64,000 nucleotides of DNA from Branchiostoma floridae (GCF_000003815.2 NC_049993.1:18710392-18774391), one strand, 5' to 3'. Counted from the first letter of the stretch, positions 13,201 through 28,200 are shown. Notes: generated by a model from the letters alone, not told the origin. Made by a program: numbers and translations.

Positions 13201-16200
13201 GTTCCATTGTGGAACAGGTAGATGTTGTTGTGGCTCATGTCCAGAAACAGCAGGCTGGTGAGGCCCTGGAACGTCTGGTTGGTGATGTGCGTGATGTCAT
13301 TGTACTTTAAGGACATGGAGCGGACTTTCTTGAGATGCACGAAAGCCTTGGCATGAAGGACCTTCATGATGAACCCCTCCAGTTTGAGCCAGATTGCGGA
13401 GACAGGGATGTTGTCTTGGGTGTCCAGGAAGAAGTGGTAACCACGGCAACGCACGCTCATCCCCCAGGCCGGGTTGTCGTCGCACTCGCACAGGTCGGGA
13501 CAGTAGTCGGGGTCAGGGGTCGGACCCGGCGCTGTTACCTGGGGCGGAGCCGTCGCCATGACAATGTTGTCTCGTCTTCCCGGAGGAAGCACCGTGTCGA
13601 AGTTCGTTCTCCGATTTGTCGTTGGAGGCGGCAGTGTGGTTATTCCCTCAACAGAAATGAAGACCATATCCTCATCTTTCCCATTAACGTTCTCAGCTAT
13701 GCAGTGGTACACCCCTGCCTCATGCTTCTGTATCTGCCCTATAAACAGAGAGCCTTCCGATGACACGCTTGTCCGAGGGGCTCGATGTCCCAGCTCGAGC
13801 ACCTCTGACTTCGGGGTCTTCCAGCTCAGCTTTGTGATCGGACACTCAGTTGTGCGACAGTCGATTCTGACGTCCTCTCCTTCCTGTACCGTGAGGAAAC
13901 TGTCCGACATTCGGATCCACGGCGGATCGCTGTTTGTAGCAAACTCCTCCTCCGCAACATTCCAGATCTTTTCCCCGAACACTCGCCTCGGCTGGGAGCA
14001 GGTCACGTTGATCTGTTCCCGGTCGTTCCTCGCTGCGATCCAGGTCCTCATGTCCCGCATGTTGCAGCTGCAGTGCCAGGGATTGTGGGATAGGCGGAGG
14101 TCGTTGCCGTGGAAACTGGTCATGTTGGTGACCATGGTGGAGAGAGAGTTGTGCTCGAGGTTTATGGTCCTTATTTTTGGCAGAAAAGCGAAGATGCTTC
14201 CGTCCAAGAGTGATGATATCCGGTTGTGACTCAGGTCCAGGAGACGCAGACTGCGAAGCTCACGCGAGGAAAACTTGACTGACCTGTTAGAAAGAAAGAC
14301 AAAAAGGAAGACTGATAGTGAACACTATCTCTCCTTTCTGTAGGATCCTTGATAAAAAACAGCTCTTTGTAACTTTCCTGCATACCACAGCTCCAATACA
14401 TGTCATGCCAGCAGAAACACTAAAATGTTTATCGTTTATTGTTCATTGACTCCTTTAGTTGTTGACATATCATTGCAACAACTACTCTTCCAGGAGTAAT
14501 ACACATAATACTTGGACACTTTCAGCAGAAACACTTTCAAACTGTCGAAGCCAAAAACTAAATATCATGAGGAAACTTTTAGGTACAGGTCCATAGCAAT
14601 ATAATGGAACATTATGTTTTCCACATGATTTACAATCTGCTATCGAAAATCTCTTTAAAGTAGTTTCAGCAGGAGCTTTGTATGTCAAGAAAGAAAAACA
14701 TTTTTGCACGACAATTGTACACTGGGCAATGCATGGTAACAACTATTACACAAAGTACAAAATATATTATCTGTATAGTTTTTGTGCAGTTTATAAGTCT
14801 ATGTTTTATGTCCAGGAAGATTAGCTACATGTACTTACAAATCTATGTATGTTAGTTAAAGTTTCCAAGTAAGTATGTATACCTAATGTCATTGTGCTGA
14901 AGATAGAGTGCAGTCAGCGCCCCCAAGGCCCCAAACGCTCCGCTGACATCCTTGATCCTGTTGTGGCGCAGGTCCAGCTGCTTGAGTTGTGCCAGGCCAG
15001 GGAAGGCGCCTTGTACAGCGGAGATCTGGTTATGGCTCAGGTCGAGTTTGCGCAGCTTCGTCAGCCCCACAAGGGTATCTTCCAGCGTTGTGAGCTTGTT
15101 CCGTGTCAGGTACAGATTCTGTAGCTGCCGTAACTCCAGAAGTTTGTTCCGCATCGACTCGATCTTGTTGTTGGTGATGTGGAGATCCACAAGCTCGTCT
15201 GCGCCTGCGAAGGCGTTGTCGTCCACGGTTACGATCGCGTTGTCGCGGACGGAAATGTAGGTGAGCTTCGGGTACACCGTGAATGATTCAGCAGGTAGGT
15301 GCGACACCTGGAAGTTTCGGATGTCCATCAGGAACGTGTCGCGCGGAAATCCGGTCGGGAATGTCGTTTCTGTGCCTCTGCCATTGCAGTCTGTCCGCAC
15401 GCCGCCGTAACCGTCGGTGGTGCAGGTGCACACGGGCGGGCATCCCTCCACTAACGCCACTTTTACCAGCAGCAAGGCGATTAACACACAACAGAACATG
15501 GTCACACTTGCACTTGACTTTCCTCTGTCAAACTTTGCAAGCCTGTACTGGCTGTAGCACTCTCAGACTCAGAGTCCCCATGGTCTGGTGGCACAGGAAA
15601 GAGCTGCTGTCTGCATGTTTCAAGGCCGAGGAATGAAGGAATTCTCCTGAAGGTAGGTCAGTTCCTGAGGTTCGGTTCTGCTTCCAATCTGCCTCGCATT
15701 ATTTACACAACTTAAGTGCCAAGACAACTTCCCCCAACCCTGGGGCATTCCTTCAAGACAAACAACAATATTTACCACTTCTGAAGCTCACGCGACCTTG
15801 AACAGTCCTTTCCTTGCATATCAGAGTTTGTTTTGATCACTTTGAGAGTCGTGGTTCGTGTCTTTCCAGCAGCATTTTGGACCGACATGTGTTTTTTACT
15901 TGTGCGGCATGTTTGGATCCAGAGGTAGTTGGGTATCTGCCACCTTACACAACACTCTTGGCCCTTTGGTCCAGTTTCTGGACTCTGACCTCCCTTAACC
16001 CGACGTCTTACTTATTCTGACACTTGAAGGAGTTCATTCTGTTATGGGGGCATCTTGGGGAATGTGTGGCTCCTTCCGTTGTAGCCTACTTTCCTCTGAC
16101 AACTTCCTGGCCACCCAAACTTCTGCGTCTCTGCAGACACAAAAAAGCAGGTCACTCAGGATGCACCACAACAAACAACACTGTTTTGTAACAACTCTCC

Positions 16201-19200
16201 TGTCTTGTTCTCCAGGTGACTTGTGTCAGATGTCACTGCCTAAAACGTTGTGCATTGCAAAACATATTAAAGACTTACATGTAAACTCTCTACATTGTGT
16301 AATAGTAATTGAATGAAAAAAATCATCTAGGTCTGTGTTGGGAGATCTTAGAGACTCAGTAAATATTTCTATACTTTTGATTCAGCACACAGATTAATCA
16401 GTTGCTGTATACATTGTGTATATGCTAGATATTTAACCACTTTTAGTGCTCTTCAAATGGGTATGTCAGAAGGGTCAGGCTTTTCTGCTAAAGAACAGTC
16501 ACCACTACTCATTGACAAGTACATGTACATGTGGACATTTCAAAATTCAATGCATATGTTTATATGTGACATCCTAATTTCATGACACATTTTTTTTGCG
16601 CTGTCAAATTACAATTCAGCTTTTACAGTAAGACAGAAGAGAGTAAGCCATAGGGTCTTAAAGATTTACAATCAGCTTCAGGATTTCCTGGAGATCAAGT
16701 CTCCATTTCTCCCAAGACTGACAGGACTGTCTACAGCTGTTACTGTACTCTGTTCTATAACCTGCCCTGCCTCCACCCCGATCTCTTGCGCAAAGGGTCC
16801 ACTCGGTCTCCTCAGCTAAAAATAGTAAAATAGGTTGAATACCAAAAGAAAAGCAAGCTATTAATATAGAGGTGGTCACTTGTACAGGTTTGACTACAGG
16901 TATATATCAATGGCCAGGTGGTCCTTAGGTAGATGTGGTCACTAGTACAGGTATGCACTGCATATCAATGGCTTGGTGGTCCTTATGTAGAGGTTATGAC
17001 CTGGCCATGGGCAGGTTTCACTGTACTTTCAGTCTTTTGTAGGTGTTACTGTCACAGCGGTACAATAGACAAAGGTAGCAACTCTAAGATAAAGCAGTGT
17101 CAACCTTCCACAAATTGAAAAGTTAGTGCAAGATTTAGTGGTGAGTTTGTATCAGACTTTCGATGACTGTGTTTTGCCAAGCATTGCAGTACTCTCCAAG
17201 CAGAGGATCATCTCTAGCTGTTGTTTGTTTAAGGCACTTTTGTCAGGCTTCCATTTTGTCCTGTTGTCTTCTTGTCTGACGGACATGAAGAAAACAGGAC
17301 AAAATAGACAGCCCAACAAAAATGCCTAAAATATGTAAAAACACAACCGGAGCCAAACCTCTGCTTGGAGAGTAAAGCACCAGACTGTGACAGCCAAAAC
17401 AAACACGAGCGCTTCCCCCTCCTGTTGTGTTTGGCCTTGTTCTGGTTTATGTGTTCCTATAGGACTTATTTAACTGGTGTAAATGAGTATTTCAACAAGG
17501 CCAGAGGAAAACAAGTAACCCTTGTTAGTTACAGGACAGGACATAGCTGGATTTAACTGGTGTAAATGAGTATTTCAACAAGGTGAAAGGGACCCCTGTT
17601 ACTACTGTTACTGTTAGTTACAGGGCAGGACTTAGCTGGATTTAACTGGTGTAAATGAGTAATACAAGGCCAGGGGAAAACAAGGAACCCCTGTAAGGCA
17701 ACATGAACTGAATTTTATGGGCAACACCCCCTGTAAATCCAAATCTCAAGATGGAGTCATAAAAAAGACTTACTTACGAAGAACGTAAAACTCCTTTCAC
17801 AATTCCTGAATAATCTCTCATTTAAGAGATAACACAAGAAGTGAACAGACATAAACAGGTGCAGTGACAAGAAAATCTTTCCAATTTGAATGAATAAATG
17901 AATGTATGAATGAGTATACAAGTGAATATATGAATGAATATTTGAATGGAGATATGAATCAATGAATGAATGAAAAAGGATCGAAAGAATGAAGTTGTTA
18001 TTTCTGCTGATACTACTTGAAAGCATGGACCTAAGTCTGTTGTCTATCAAATTAAGATTACTTGACTTTATTGTCAGAACAGTCAATGATTCTTGTATCT
18101 CAAAGTCCTGCCTTTATCAAGGTTACATTCCACTGTTAAGTTAGACTCAGAATGTTGTGAATCAAAGGTATTTGACCTTATTGTAAGGACACGCACACTA
18201 ATCCCACAGTACAACAGCCATGTAGCTAGTTGGAGTGTTAGCCTTGTATTCAGTACGTTGTGGGTTCGATCCCTGACCTAGTTATACCAAAGACTTTCAA
18301 ACTGGTACATGCTGCTTTCCTGCTTGGCATTTGAGAAAGATTGTCATCATGGTACATGTAGTTGAACGCATATAACACTAGCAGTGGACTAGCCCCTGGC
18401 AGTAGTGATTGCTTAAGGTTGTGTGGCCCACTGCTACAGAAACAGAGATGGGCACTGCCCTATGCACCAATACCAATTGTAAGAAACCATAATTCAGCCA
18501 CTCAATTGAATAAACAATTGTTTCTCCCAAACCATCTGGTGCGGGAAAGACGTTTAAGTTTCACTGTCAGTAAGGAAAGCCATGCTACGGCCGCGTGGCG
18601 CGTTGGTACATCCGATCCCTCAATCTCGGAAGTTAAGCAACGCGCAGTCCGGACAGTGCTTGGATGGGGGACCAACTAAGGACGTCCAGATTGCTGTAGC
18701 CTCACGAAGCTTTCCACGAAATCGTTTTACGGAAGGGACGTAAAACGGGGGTCCCGTGCTCGAGGAGGGGCCTCGACCACGTTAAACAGCCTCATTACCC
18801 TCACTTTGGGTACCTATACTGGCTGCAAAATACACCCGATATTTATATCTTATTAAGGTTTGACTGTCCAGGGTTGAGTAGTGCTGTGGCATTTCCTTTT
18901 TCCGCACATGTTCCTCTAATCAAGGCTGTTATGTCTGTGAGTCATGAGGGGTCCCGCTGCAGGCTGAGTTGGTCACTAGACACTTGTCAGTGGACCCACT
19001 TTGGCTGTGTTTTGTTAATTGTCAAAAGATCACCCGATTTTTAAGTTTACAGAATGATAGAGGGTTGCCTGTATTTCTCTCCTAAAAACTACTTTATGAT
19101 ATATCTAGTTGTAATGTAAATGCATTTAATTTCATGGGGATTTAATTTTGTGGTAGCGGGAAAAAGGACTTTAAATTTGATGGTGGTTTTAAGTTTGCGT

Positions 19201-22200
19201 AGCAGGATACACTGTAGTCTCTTAATGCCATGGAATAATGATTACCGGTGGTTTTAAGTTCGCTTGAAATTGGCAATGTGAAAACCGCGAACATAAAACC
19301 ACCGTGACAATTTCTGCATTTACAGTACTCAGCAACCTACCTCTAAAAATGCTAGTCAAGTGCTCTGTCTCTCTGGTATTTTAATAACATTATACGTTTT
19401 AAGAAAATATTCACAATGTAATAATATAAAAAAAAATTATTTCTTTCCTGAGATATGCCTAAGAAATGATTGGTGACTGACACATCTTGATATTATTTAC
19501 AGACTTCTTGGCTGATTGATTTCCGTGCTGTGGGATATAGGCTTAATAATTTCCTCACAAATGGTGGAAATAAAGCATCTGAACCAGTGCCAATGTCACA
19601 AAGGTCTTCAACTCCTACCTTCACACTGTTGACCTGCTAATATAAAGTCTGTCTAGCTGTTTCATAGCAGACAGGAGTCAACTTGGGGTTATTTAGTCTT
19701 TATTTTTCCCACTTGTGTGTTAATTATACCTCAAATCTTTGCCCAACAGTTCAATCTGGTATTTTCATATTGGCTTGGGGTGGACTGTAAATTTTAAGAC
19801 TCTATAACTTCTAAGAGGTGTCAATTGGAATGAAATAGCTTTGAATAGTTATTTCCATTGTAATACTTTTCTAGCCTAGTATTCAGCCGTATTATAGCTC
19901 CCAAGTCTCTTCTGTCCTCTGAAGAGACTCAGGAGCTATGATATGGCTTGATACCGGGCCAATACGTTTCTAAGTTGAAATGTTATCAATGAACTGATAA
20001 TGAAAGGAAGCACAAATTTTAGGTAGAAAAGTAACACGTTGAAGTTTTTACGAAGTACTATAAAACTGTTATAAAGAAAAGAATTAATACTTCTTCAATT
20101 GTTAGAAAATGACAAATCAAATTATTTTAACTTATTCATAGAAGGTCAAAAATCTCTTTTCACCTAACTTAAAGGTATCCTGTAAATAAATCCTAGATGT
20201 ATTTAAGCTACAAAGCCAAGAGTCCTTTACCTTTTTTTTAAGTACTGTAAATGCAGAAATCTTCGCGGTGATTTAATGTTTGCGGTTTTCACGGTGGCCG
20301 CTTCACCGCGAACTTAAAACCACCGCGAACATTTTTCCATGGCAGTAAGAGACTACAGTGCATGGTGCTACCGCAAAATTAAAACCACCGCGAAAAGTCC
20401 TTTTTCCTGCTACCGCGAAATTAAATCCCAGCGAACTTAAATACATTTACAGTATTGCAACAGGTATGCTACAAGCAGAGTACAGCTTGTAGCTTTATAG
20501 AGATGACATCATGTCTGTGTACATTCTCCCAGTCTGCTGTCATCACAGATCTTTGACCTGCCAGCTCACTCAGGCTGTTTGGCAACTTTGTAAGACCTTT
20601 TTGGCAACTTTGTAAGACCTTGATCATGAAACTTTGCCAATGGATCGAGTAGCCCCTTTCTTTGACGTGTGATGGCCAGATCCTATTGTTTCCTTAAGCT
20701 AGGGTACTTGCCAACTCCTAGCTATCATCATCACAGACCTTTTAATTTGTACTGGCTCACTTGTCTGTTTGACTTTGTACCTGTAAGACACTCAAATCTT
20801 GCCAAAGAGTTAGGACTACCGAGTTGTGCCATGGCCAAAATTTATCCTATTACAGTATCAGTTCTTTACAGCTATCTTAATCAAGGATCTTGCCAACTCT
20901 TTGCTTGTATGAGAACTTTAGAAGGAACTTTCCAGTACAAACCTGGTTTGCCAACTTTTTGCCTTGTATTATGAGAACTCGAGTGTTATGTCATGTGCAG
21001 TTTACTCATTCAGTCATTGATTATATCATGACAGATCAGATTCTGCTACTGTAAAACTATAAACCTTGAAACTAAATGGCTTATTTTCAATTTCAGGACT
21101 TTCATGATATGAGTTTACAGTATATTACTTTAAACATTAACTGCACTACGTGTTCAACCACAAGCTCATAATGCTGCCACAATGTCCTTTTCCCTCCTGC
21201 CACAAAATAAAATCCCCACTAAAATAAATGAATTTTACAGTACATCAGACTTCCCAAACTTCAGCACCACAGAGCAAAAATGTGTGTCCTTGCTAGACTC
21301 CTGTCTGTCTTCACGCAGGGTTTGTTTAGTAACTTTGCTAAGACCCCAATCTCAGAGTGCCCTAAACATTAGCTGGAATCATCGCTTTCAACAGGACACC
21401 TACCAAATGTGATAAGGTTCCCGTGAAAATAAATGAATTTACAGTACGTCAGAACCATGGAGCAAAAACGTGTGACCTACTAGCTAGACTAGAGCTCCTG
21501 TCTGTCTACAACTTGTAGTACAAGCAGGGTTTGTTTAGTAACTTTGCTAAGACCCCAATCTCAGAGTGCCCTCAACATTGGCAGGAATCATCAGTTTGAA
21601 CAGGACACCTACATTTTTTTGTACCAAATGTGATAAGGTTCCTGTGAAAATATATGAATTTACAGTACATCAGCACTATGGAGCAAAAACGTGTGACCTA
21701 CCAGCTAGACTAGCTCCTGTCTGTCTTCAAGCAGGGTTTGTTTAGTAACTTTTCTAAGACCTCGAACCCAGATCTAGAGTGCCTAAACATTGGCTAGAAG
21801 CATGGCTTCAACATGACACCTACCAAAGGTGCTTAGACCTACCGACCCAGAGATTCTAGTCTTCATGTGGCACCTTGAAATTTCTACAAGACCTCTAGTT
21901 CTAGTATCTTCACCTTTGTACTCCTTTCCTGTTGTGTAACACATGATGATGTCATGGCTCCATCTGGTATGGGTTAACCCTAGAGCTTCTGGCCGGCTTT
22001 TGTCTGTTTTCCTGTTTATGTGTGTCTGTTTGAATATTGACCCTACAAGTCAATTTTCAAGAAGGTATAAAGATCTGAGATCTACTCACAGAGAGCCGGT
22101 GAGGTAAGCCTTGCCAGATGGGTGTCTTGATCCTTGTCCAGGGTTTGGGGGAGAGTTTTGTGCCAAGCCGGTTTCTTCTGTCATGTGGTAGAAGTGAGCT

Positions 22201-25200
22201 AGCAGTCTGCTCCTGTGTTGGGAGACCCTGTACTGTGTGTTCATCAGGGCCAGCCGGGAGGAAATCTCACATGTGGCTCAAACCTGACCCCAGGTCAACT
22301 AGCAGGGACCAACCACTAGCACTCCATGGTCACAATTAGGGATGAAGCATTGTTGGTTGCGTCTGAAGGACATGGGTTAGCTCAAGCTCAGGTTACTGCC
22401 TGCTTTCTGTTTTGAATTACTGGTAAAGTTGCTGGGTACAGGGCAACTTTTGTGCAGGTAAATTAGAGTAGACTTAAAGTAGTCTATAGTCTACACTTCT
22501 ATGTACATGCATGTCTTTATCAATTCAAAGCTACATCAACTGTGTAGATTCGTCATACGAAAGTTAATAGCATGTATTTGTTAATCTCTTTTCTAGAGAC
22601 TGGATCTTATAGATGTACATGTATGCTGTGGTATATATTCATAAACTGAGCACTTCTGTCCAGTGTAACTTCAGTTGATTTATAATGATCAGACAGTCAA
22701 GGTCAGAGAGGATCTTGGGTTCCTCCAGCTGGTAAATCTTCAAGTCAAAGGTTAAGCATCAGAATTTGTAACAGGTATGGGCAAGCTGGGAGCTTACATC
22801 ACAAGCACATTATTTATTCAGTGCTATATTAGATTCAGACTAGGGACTGGTAATGGTGCACTGGCCCAGTCGGTAGATCCCCGGCCTAGTCATACCAAGG
22901 ACTTTGAAATGGTACATGCTGCTTTGTCTGCTTAGAATTCAGGCTTTGGGTAAGGGTATGATACATGTACATGTACATTGTATGTATCTGGTCCTAGCCC
23001 CATGGGTATGAATTTGCAATAGAACATTTGTAGTTGAATTCACAATATATGTGCTGCCCAGGACTAGAAATGGAGATGGGTAAAATTGGTGTGGGAAAGA
23101 CTTAACCTGTTAGTATAAACTAAAAAGTAATTCAGACCATTGAATTGAACCAAAAAGTGACACCAAAACTTTTGAGATACATGTACATGTTCATTTGCAT
23201 TATTCATATAAATGTTCAACAAGTAATAAAGAGTTTCTGTACTGAAGTAATTTCTTAGCACCACACTAATGAATACATGGGAAACAAAAACACAATAACT
23301 AACATTTCTAGTTACAAGTCATTTTGTACATGAAGTACGTACATTGTCAACCTCAGGCCAGACTAATTCTATTTGCTGTTTGTTGACTTTTTCACAGCAA
23401 AAGTTAAATTCAAATTAAAGCTAAACAATACAGTTAAAAGAATTAGACGAAGTTTCCAAAATATGACATGAAATGACAAAAGATTACAAATAAATCGTAT
23501 ATGGCTGGCAAAAGAAGGTGATTTTTTTTTTAAAATATCAGAAGCATATATTATGAATACAGAGGAGTCTTCTGTTAAACTGTATGTACATGACATTGTA
23601 TGTCCTGTATTTTACAAAGGTGACAAGCAGGGTAAAAAAGAGCCAAATGATGCCTTGGTAGTCAGGGATTTTCTCTCTTATTGTTTTCTTGTGTGTCTAT
23701 GTTACTTCACATATTATTCTCTCAAAGAACATATAAGCATCCTGTTTCTTCAGGCACAGTTTGGCGACCCGCATAGAGCTACCTTGCACATTAGTAGACA
23801 CACACTTAATCTTCCCTATGTCATTCTCGTCCACTTCCTCAATAGTCAGTACACTCACAGACCCAAACTCTTCCACCACGTAGCCAGGTTCAACTTTCTC
23901 AGGTGTGACTGTCTTGTTGTTGGCGAGTACCCAGGATATCTTCGGTGTGGGGCACCCCCGCGTCTCGCAGTAGAGCGTGGCGTCTTGTCCCTTCCGCACC
24001 ACGATGTGCGTCCTGTTCATCTGCATCTTCGGGGGTCCCTGGATGCCCGACTCCCAGACGAATTTCCCGCGGAGGTTGGCTGGGCTCTCGCAGGTGACGT
24101 TCACTTGTCTCTTGTCCGAGCGCCGGTCGAGCACGATGATAAATTGCAGCAGTGGGCAGTTGCAGTGCCATTGGTTATAGCCGAGCCTCAAGTGGGTAAC
24201 GTAGATGGGCAGCCACCACTGGTTGTCAACTGATGTCAGCCGATTGTGGCTGAGTTCGACGAGCCCAAGGTAGCTCTGATGTGCAAACGTGTTATGAATG
24301 CTGGTGATCTGGTTGTGGTTGAGGTAGACCTCCCCCAGGAATGGATTGTTTACAAACGCCATCTCGGTGTAACGGATTCGGTTGTGGCTCAAGTCCAGCG
24401 CGTTGAGATTGGGAGAGTCATAGAACATGTATGTGATGTCGTTGATGTTGTTATAGGCCAGATCCAGGACCCGCATGAACGGCATGGCGGCAAACGTGTG
24501 CTCGATGAACCCGATGTTGTTGTTACGGAGGAACAAGCTGACGAGGTTTGGGGCTTTGATTTCTTTCGTCAGGTTCCCCAGTCTGTTGTGGCTCAAGTCC
24601 AGAATCTCCAGGTTGGTCATCTGGCTGAAGTCGATCTTCAGGTCCTTTATCTGGTTGCAGCTGACGTTCACAAACTCCACTGCCTTCAGTCCCAGCAGCT
24701 CCTTACCCAGATATGTCAGGTTGTTGTAGTGCATGTGCAGCCATCTGACGTTCCGAAGGTTACGGAACGCCTTCCCGATGGTGACAATTCCGTTGTTGTT
24801 CAGGTGAAGCTCGTCGAGAAAGTGTAGATCGGAATACGCATCGTCGAGGTTGGTAATCTTGTTAAAGCTGAGGTCGACGATTTGGAGACTCACGAGTCCG
24901 TCCAACCCGTGCCGTACTGACTGGATGTTGTTGTGGCTGATGTACATTCCGTGGAGACGTACCAGGTTTTTGAACTCACCCTTGATGCTGGAGATGTTGT
25001 TATAGTTCATGTTCACCCACCTCAGCTTCTTCATCTTCCTTATTGCCTTGTCCAACGACTGGATCTTGTTGTACTGAAGATGCAACTCCTCGAGATTGTC
25101 CAGTACTGAGAAGGCTGTGGCGATGTTGGAGAGGTGGTTGTGACTCAGGTCTAGCTTCTTAAGATTACCGAGGTTCTTAAAGGCCTCGTAGATCCAGTAC

Positions 25201-28200
25201 AAGCTGTTGTTGCTGAGGTCAAGAACCTGGAGGTCAGTCAAATCTTCAAGACCGTCTTTAAGGTGGTCAAGTTCATTGTGACTGAGAAACAGCCACTTAA
25301 GTTTTGACAGTTTCTTCAAAGAGTTTCCCATGGAGGTCAGCCTGTTGCTTTGGAGGTCAAGATTTGTTAGGTTGACATTTCTACTGAATCCACTTCCCAA
25401 GCTGTTGATGGTGTTGTTTGCCAAGTTCAAGGATTTCAGTCTTTGTAAGTTGTGGAAAGCTGAGCCAAGGGAGTAGATGAGGTTATGCTCAAGATGTAGG
25501 TATTCAAGAGAAGGTAGATGGTGAAACAGTCCGTCAATGTAGTCCAACTTGTTATGACTCAGGTCCAGAACTTGCAGACTCCGTAGCTCGTGGAAACAGT
25601 AGCGGACCGTGTGGATGTTGTTGTGGCTCAGGTCCAGCTCTATCAGGTTGGGCATGTCGTTAAACACAGCGTGAAGGACAGAGATGTTGTTATGTCCGAG
25701 TTTCAGCCACCGGATGGGCAGCTGGCCTGTTATAAAAGAGTTCCGTACATGGTCGATCTTGTTGTACCTCAGATCTAGAAACGCCAGCTGTTTCATGGAG
25801 TCAAAGTCCCCGTACAAAGCGTTGATTTTGTTGTGGCTGAGACTGAGTTCCCTGATGGCTCGGTTATTGCTGAAGGCGCCGTCGATGTTGGTGATGTCAT
25901 TACTCTGTAGATCCAGCACCTCCAGGCGAGGCAGGTTGTAGAAGACATTGTGGATGACCTGGATCTGGTTGTGGCTGAGGTAGAGCTGCTCCAGCTTGCT
26001 GTTGTGGTGGAAGGCGTACTCCACTGTCGTGATGTTGTTGTGCTTCAGGTCTAACGTGACAAGGTTCCGCATGTTGGGGAAGATGCCCTTCACAGATGTG
26101 ATGCGGTTGTGGTCTGCCATTACTGTCTTTATGCTCCAGGTTCCATTGTGCTTCTTACTGAAGACGTTTGCGAGCGTTGACAGCTTGTTGTAGCTTACCT
26201 TTAGCTCCTGGAGGAGCGTCATGTCCTCGAACGTCCCGTCGATGCTGGTCAGCTTGTTGTGGCTGATGTCGATAGAGCGAAGCCTGGTACAGTTCTCCAT
26301 GGTACCTTCTATAGTGGTGAGGTTGTTGTGTGCCAGGATGAGCACGCTGAGGTATGGTAGGTGGTTCAGGGTTCCCAGCTGTAGCAGCTCGTTGTGATGC
26401 ACGTACAAACGTCGCAACTCCGGCACCTCCTTCAGAAACTCGTCAAGTGTGTTGAAGTTGTTGTGGGACAGATCCAACGTCTTGAGGCCTGGAATCCACT
26501 TGAAGATTCCTCGTAAGTCATTCAGTTCGTTGTGGCTCAGGTCAAGCTCGTTAAGCTCGTGGATGGCGGTGAGGGCGTCGGGGTAGATGTGGATTAGGTT
26601 GTTGTGGCGTAGAGAGAGCGATCGTAGATACGGGGTCTGCGTGAAACTGTTTGGCTGGAGACCATTGGTGAGGATGTACTGAGAAAGGGACAGCCACAGC
26701 GTTCTCTGCGGGTATTCGTCGGGAAGGAACAAGATGTCGTAACCGCGACAGTCCACGAACACGCCCGAGTCGAAGAGCCACTCACACTTACAGGCGATGG
26801 GGCAGTACACGGGTTCCACCTCTTGTAGGAGTCCTTCATACCCCGTAAAGTTGGCTGTGGTTTCTTGAGAGGCAACTTTGTCAACTGACAGGAGCACCAG
26901 TGCCAGTAAAGGCCAGGAGTAGGCTTTCATCCTAATGTGGAATGGTGATATATGGTGTGATCTGCTGGATGTTGCCATTGCTGTTGTTGTCTGTGGTCTC
27001 CAACTTAGTGTTTTCCTGTGGAAAGAAAGATACACTTTGATTGTAAAGATTGTATCACAAATGCAGCATGGTATAACTATGATCAGAAAACTAAGGTATC
27101 TTGATGTAGCTAAATTAGATGATCTTTTCTTCCAGTGTCTCCTCCACCAGGGTGTGCATGTAGTGAAGAGTCCCTAGTTGTTCAAGGTACCATGGGTGTG
27201 TATTTAGTGAACAGACACTTCAGTGCAGTAGTTGCAACAGGTCCTGAGTGTTTTTGTTGACATCAGTCTGACAGCATGATCTCACACGACCTACTAAAGA
27301 CTGACCCCAGCAATAGTTCACGAGTAGGGAGGGTCCATTTGTGTTCACTGTTTCTGTATAAATTTGAACAAACCACACAGTTTTGTTAGCAGTGACTAAA
27401 AAGTGCCTCAACCATATCTCATTTATCACTAGCATTGTGTCTCACATCGAAAATAAATAAATGTGTCCAGTTACTGTAATAGTTCAAGAATGATGAACCC
27501 CTGCAATACTCGATGGAAAAGTAGCAAGCCTAGGAGAACTTTGACACATGTAGTCTAAGAGAAGAACCCAACTCGTACTAGTATACTATCCAAGTACAGT
27601 TCAGGCCTCAGCTTGTCTTTCATGCTTTTTTTCATACATTTGATGGCCAAGGAAAAGGGATAATAAAGAAGGCCCAACGAAAAAGGTCTAAAAGAAACCA
27701 CAGCATAACATCTGCTTGGAGTAGAATTAATGTGTCTTAATCAACCACATAAATTTGGGGGATGTAACATTTTCTGTAATTTCTATTATAGTACGTAGAT
27801 TAAGCCATTCTAAAACCACTGCTTTGACCCTCACAATGCCATACAGAACAGAAAGTAACAATTAAGATAGGAAAGCCTTCATCATCCTTTGACACAAGCC
27901 AAACCAAACTTCAAAGCATGACCCCTTGTCAGGTCACTAGCTCTGAGTGAAGGCCTGCCAAACCTCAAACACTGAAACCGGCAAAAAGTTGGCAACTTGG
28001 AAAATTGGCAACTAGCAAGACCAGCTTTTTCTGCTGTCAAAACTAGTTACCCGTATAGAAACAAGATCTGGTTAATGTTTACATCTAATATTTTCTTTCA
28101 AATTGTCATGATAGTAAAAAACACAATAAGCATGTTTTCTCTATGACTTTGAGTCAAGAAAGCTGAATTCAAAATAAAAAGCAAAGAATTTATTTAGAAG

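Larger units (their letters stand above)
15500..23696. other. Intergenic region between LRR-Ig genes 2 and 3
   Basis: About 8.2 kb with no gene seen. Holds tandem repeats (17461-17698, 21215-21830), a GAAT simple repeat (17886-17975), a 5S rRNA-derived element (18584-18850) and two copies of a palindromic MITE (19112-19327, 20243-20454). The 23200-23696 end is probably 3' untranslated region of LRR-Ig gene 3. Confidence 0.55.

Noticed and set aside
14205..14207. Start codon of a 1255-residue protein at 14207
   Set aside because: The codon is TTG (Leu) in the middle of an LRR. The frame continues upstream to a good acceptor and joins a signal-peptide exon in phase.
18584..18702. Functional 5S rRNA gene
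   Set aside because: Many substitutions in stems and loops and a repeat-like tail. Only promoter-like parts are well kept.
4641..26930. GPI anchoring of the LRR-Ig proteins
   Set aside because: All three end 18-30 residues after the last Ig cysteine without a hydrophobic C-terminal tail.
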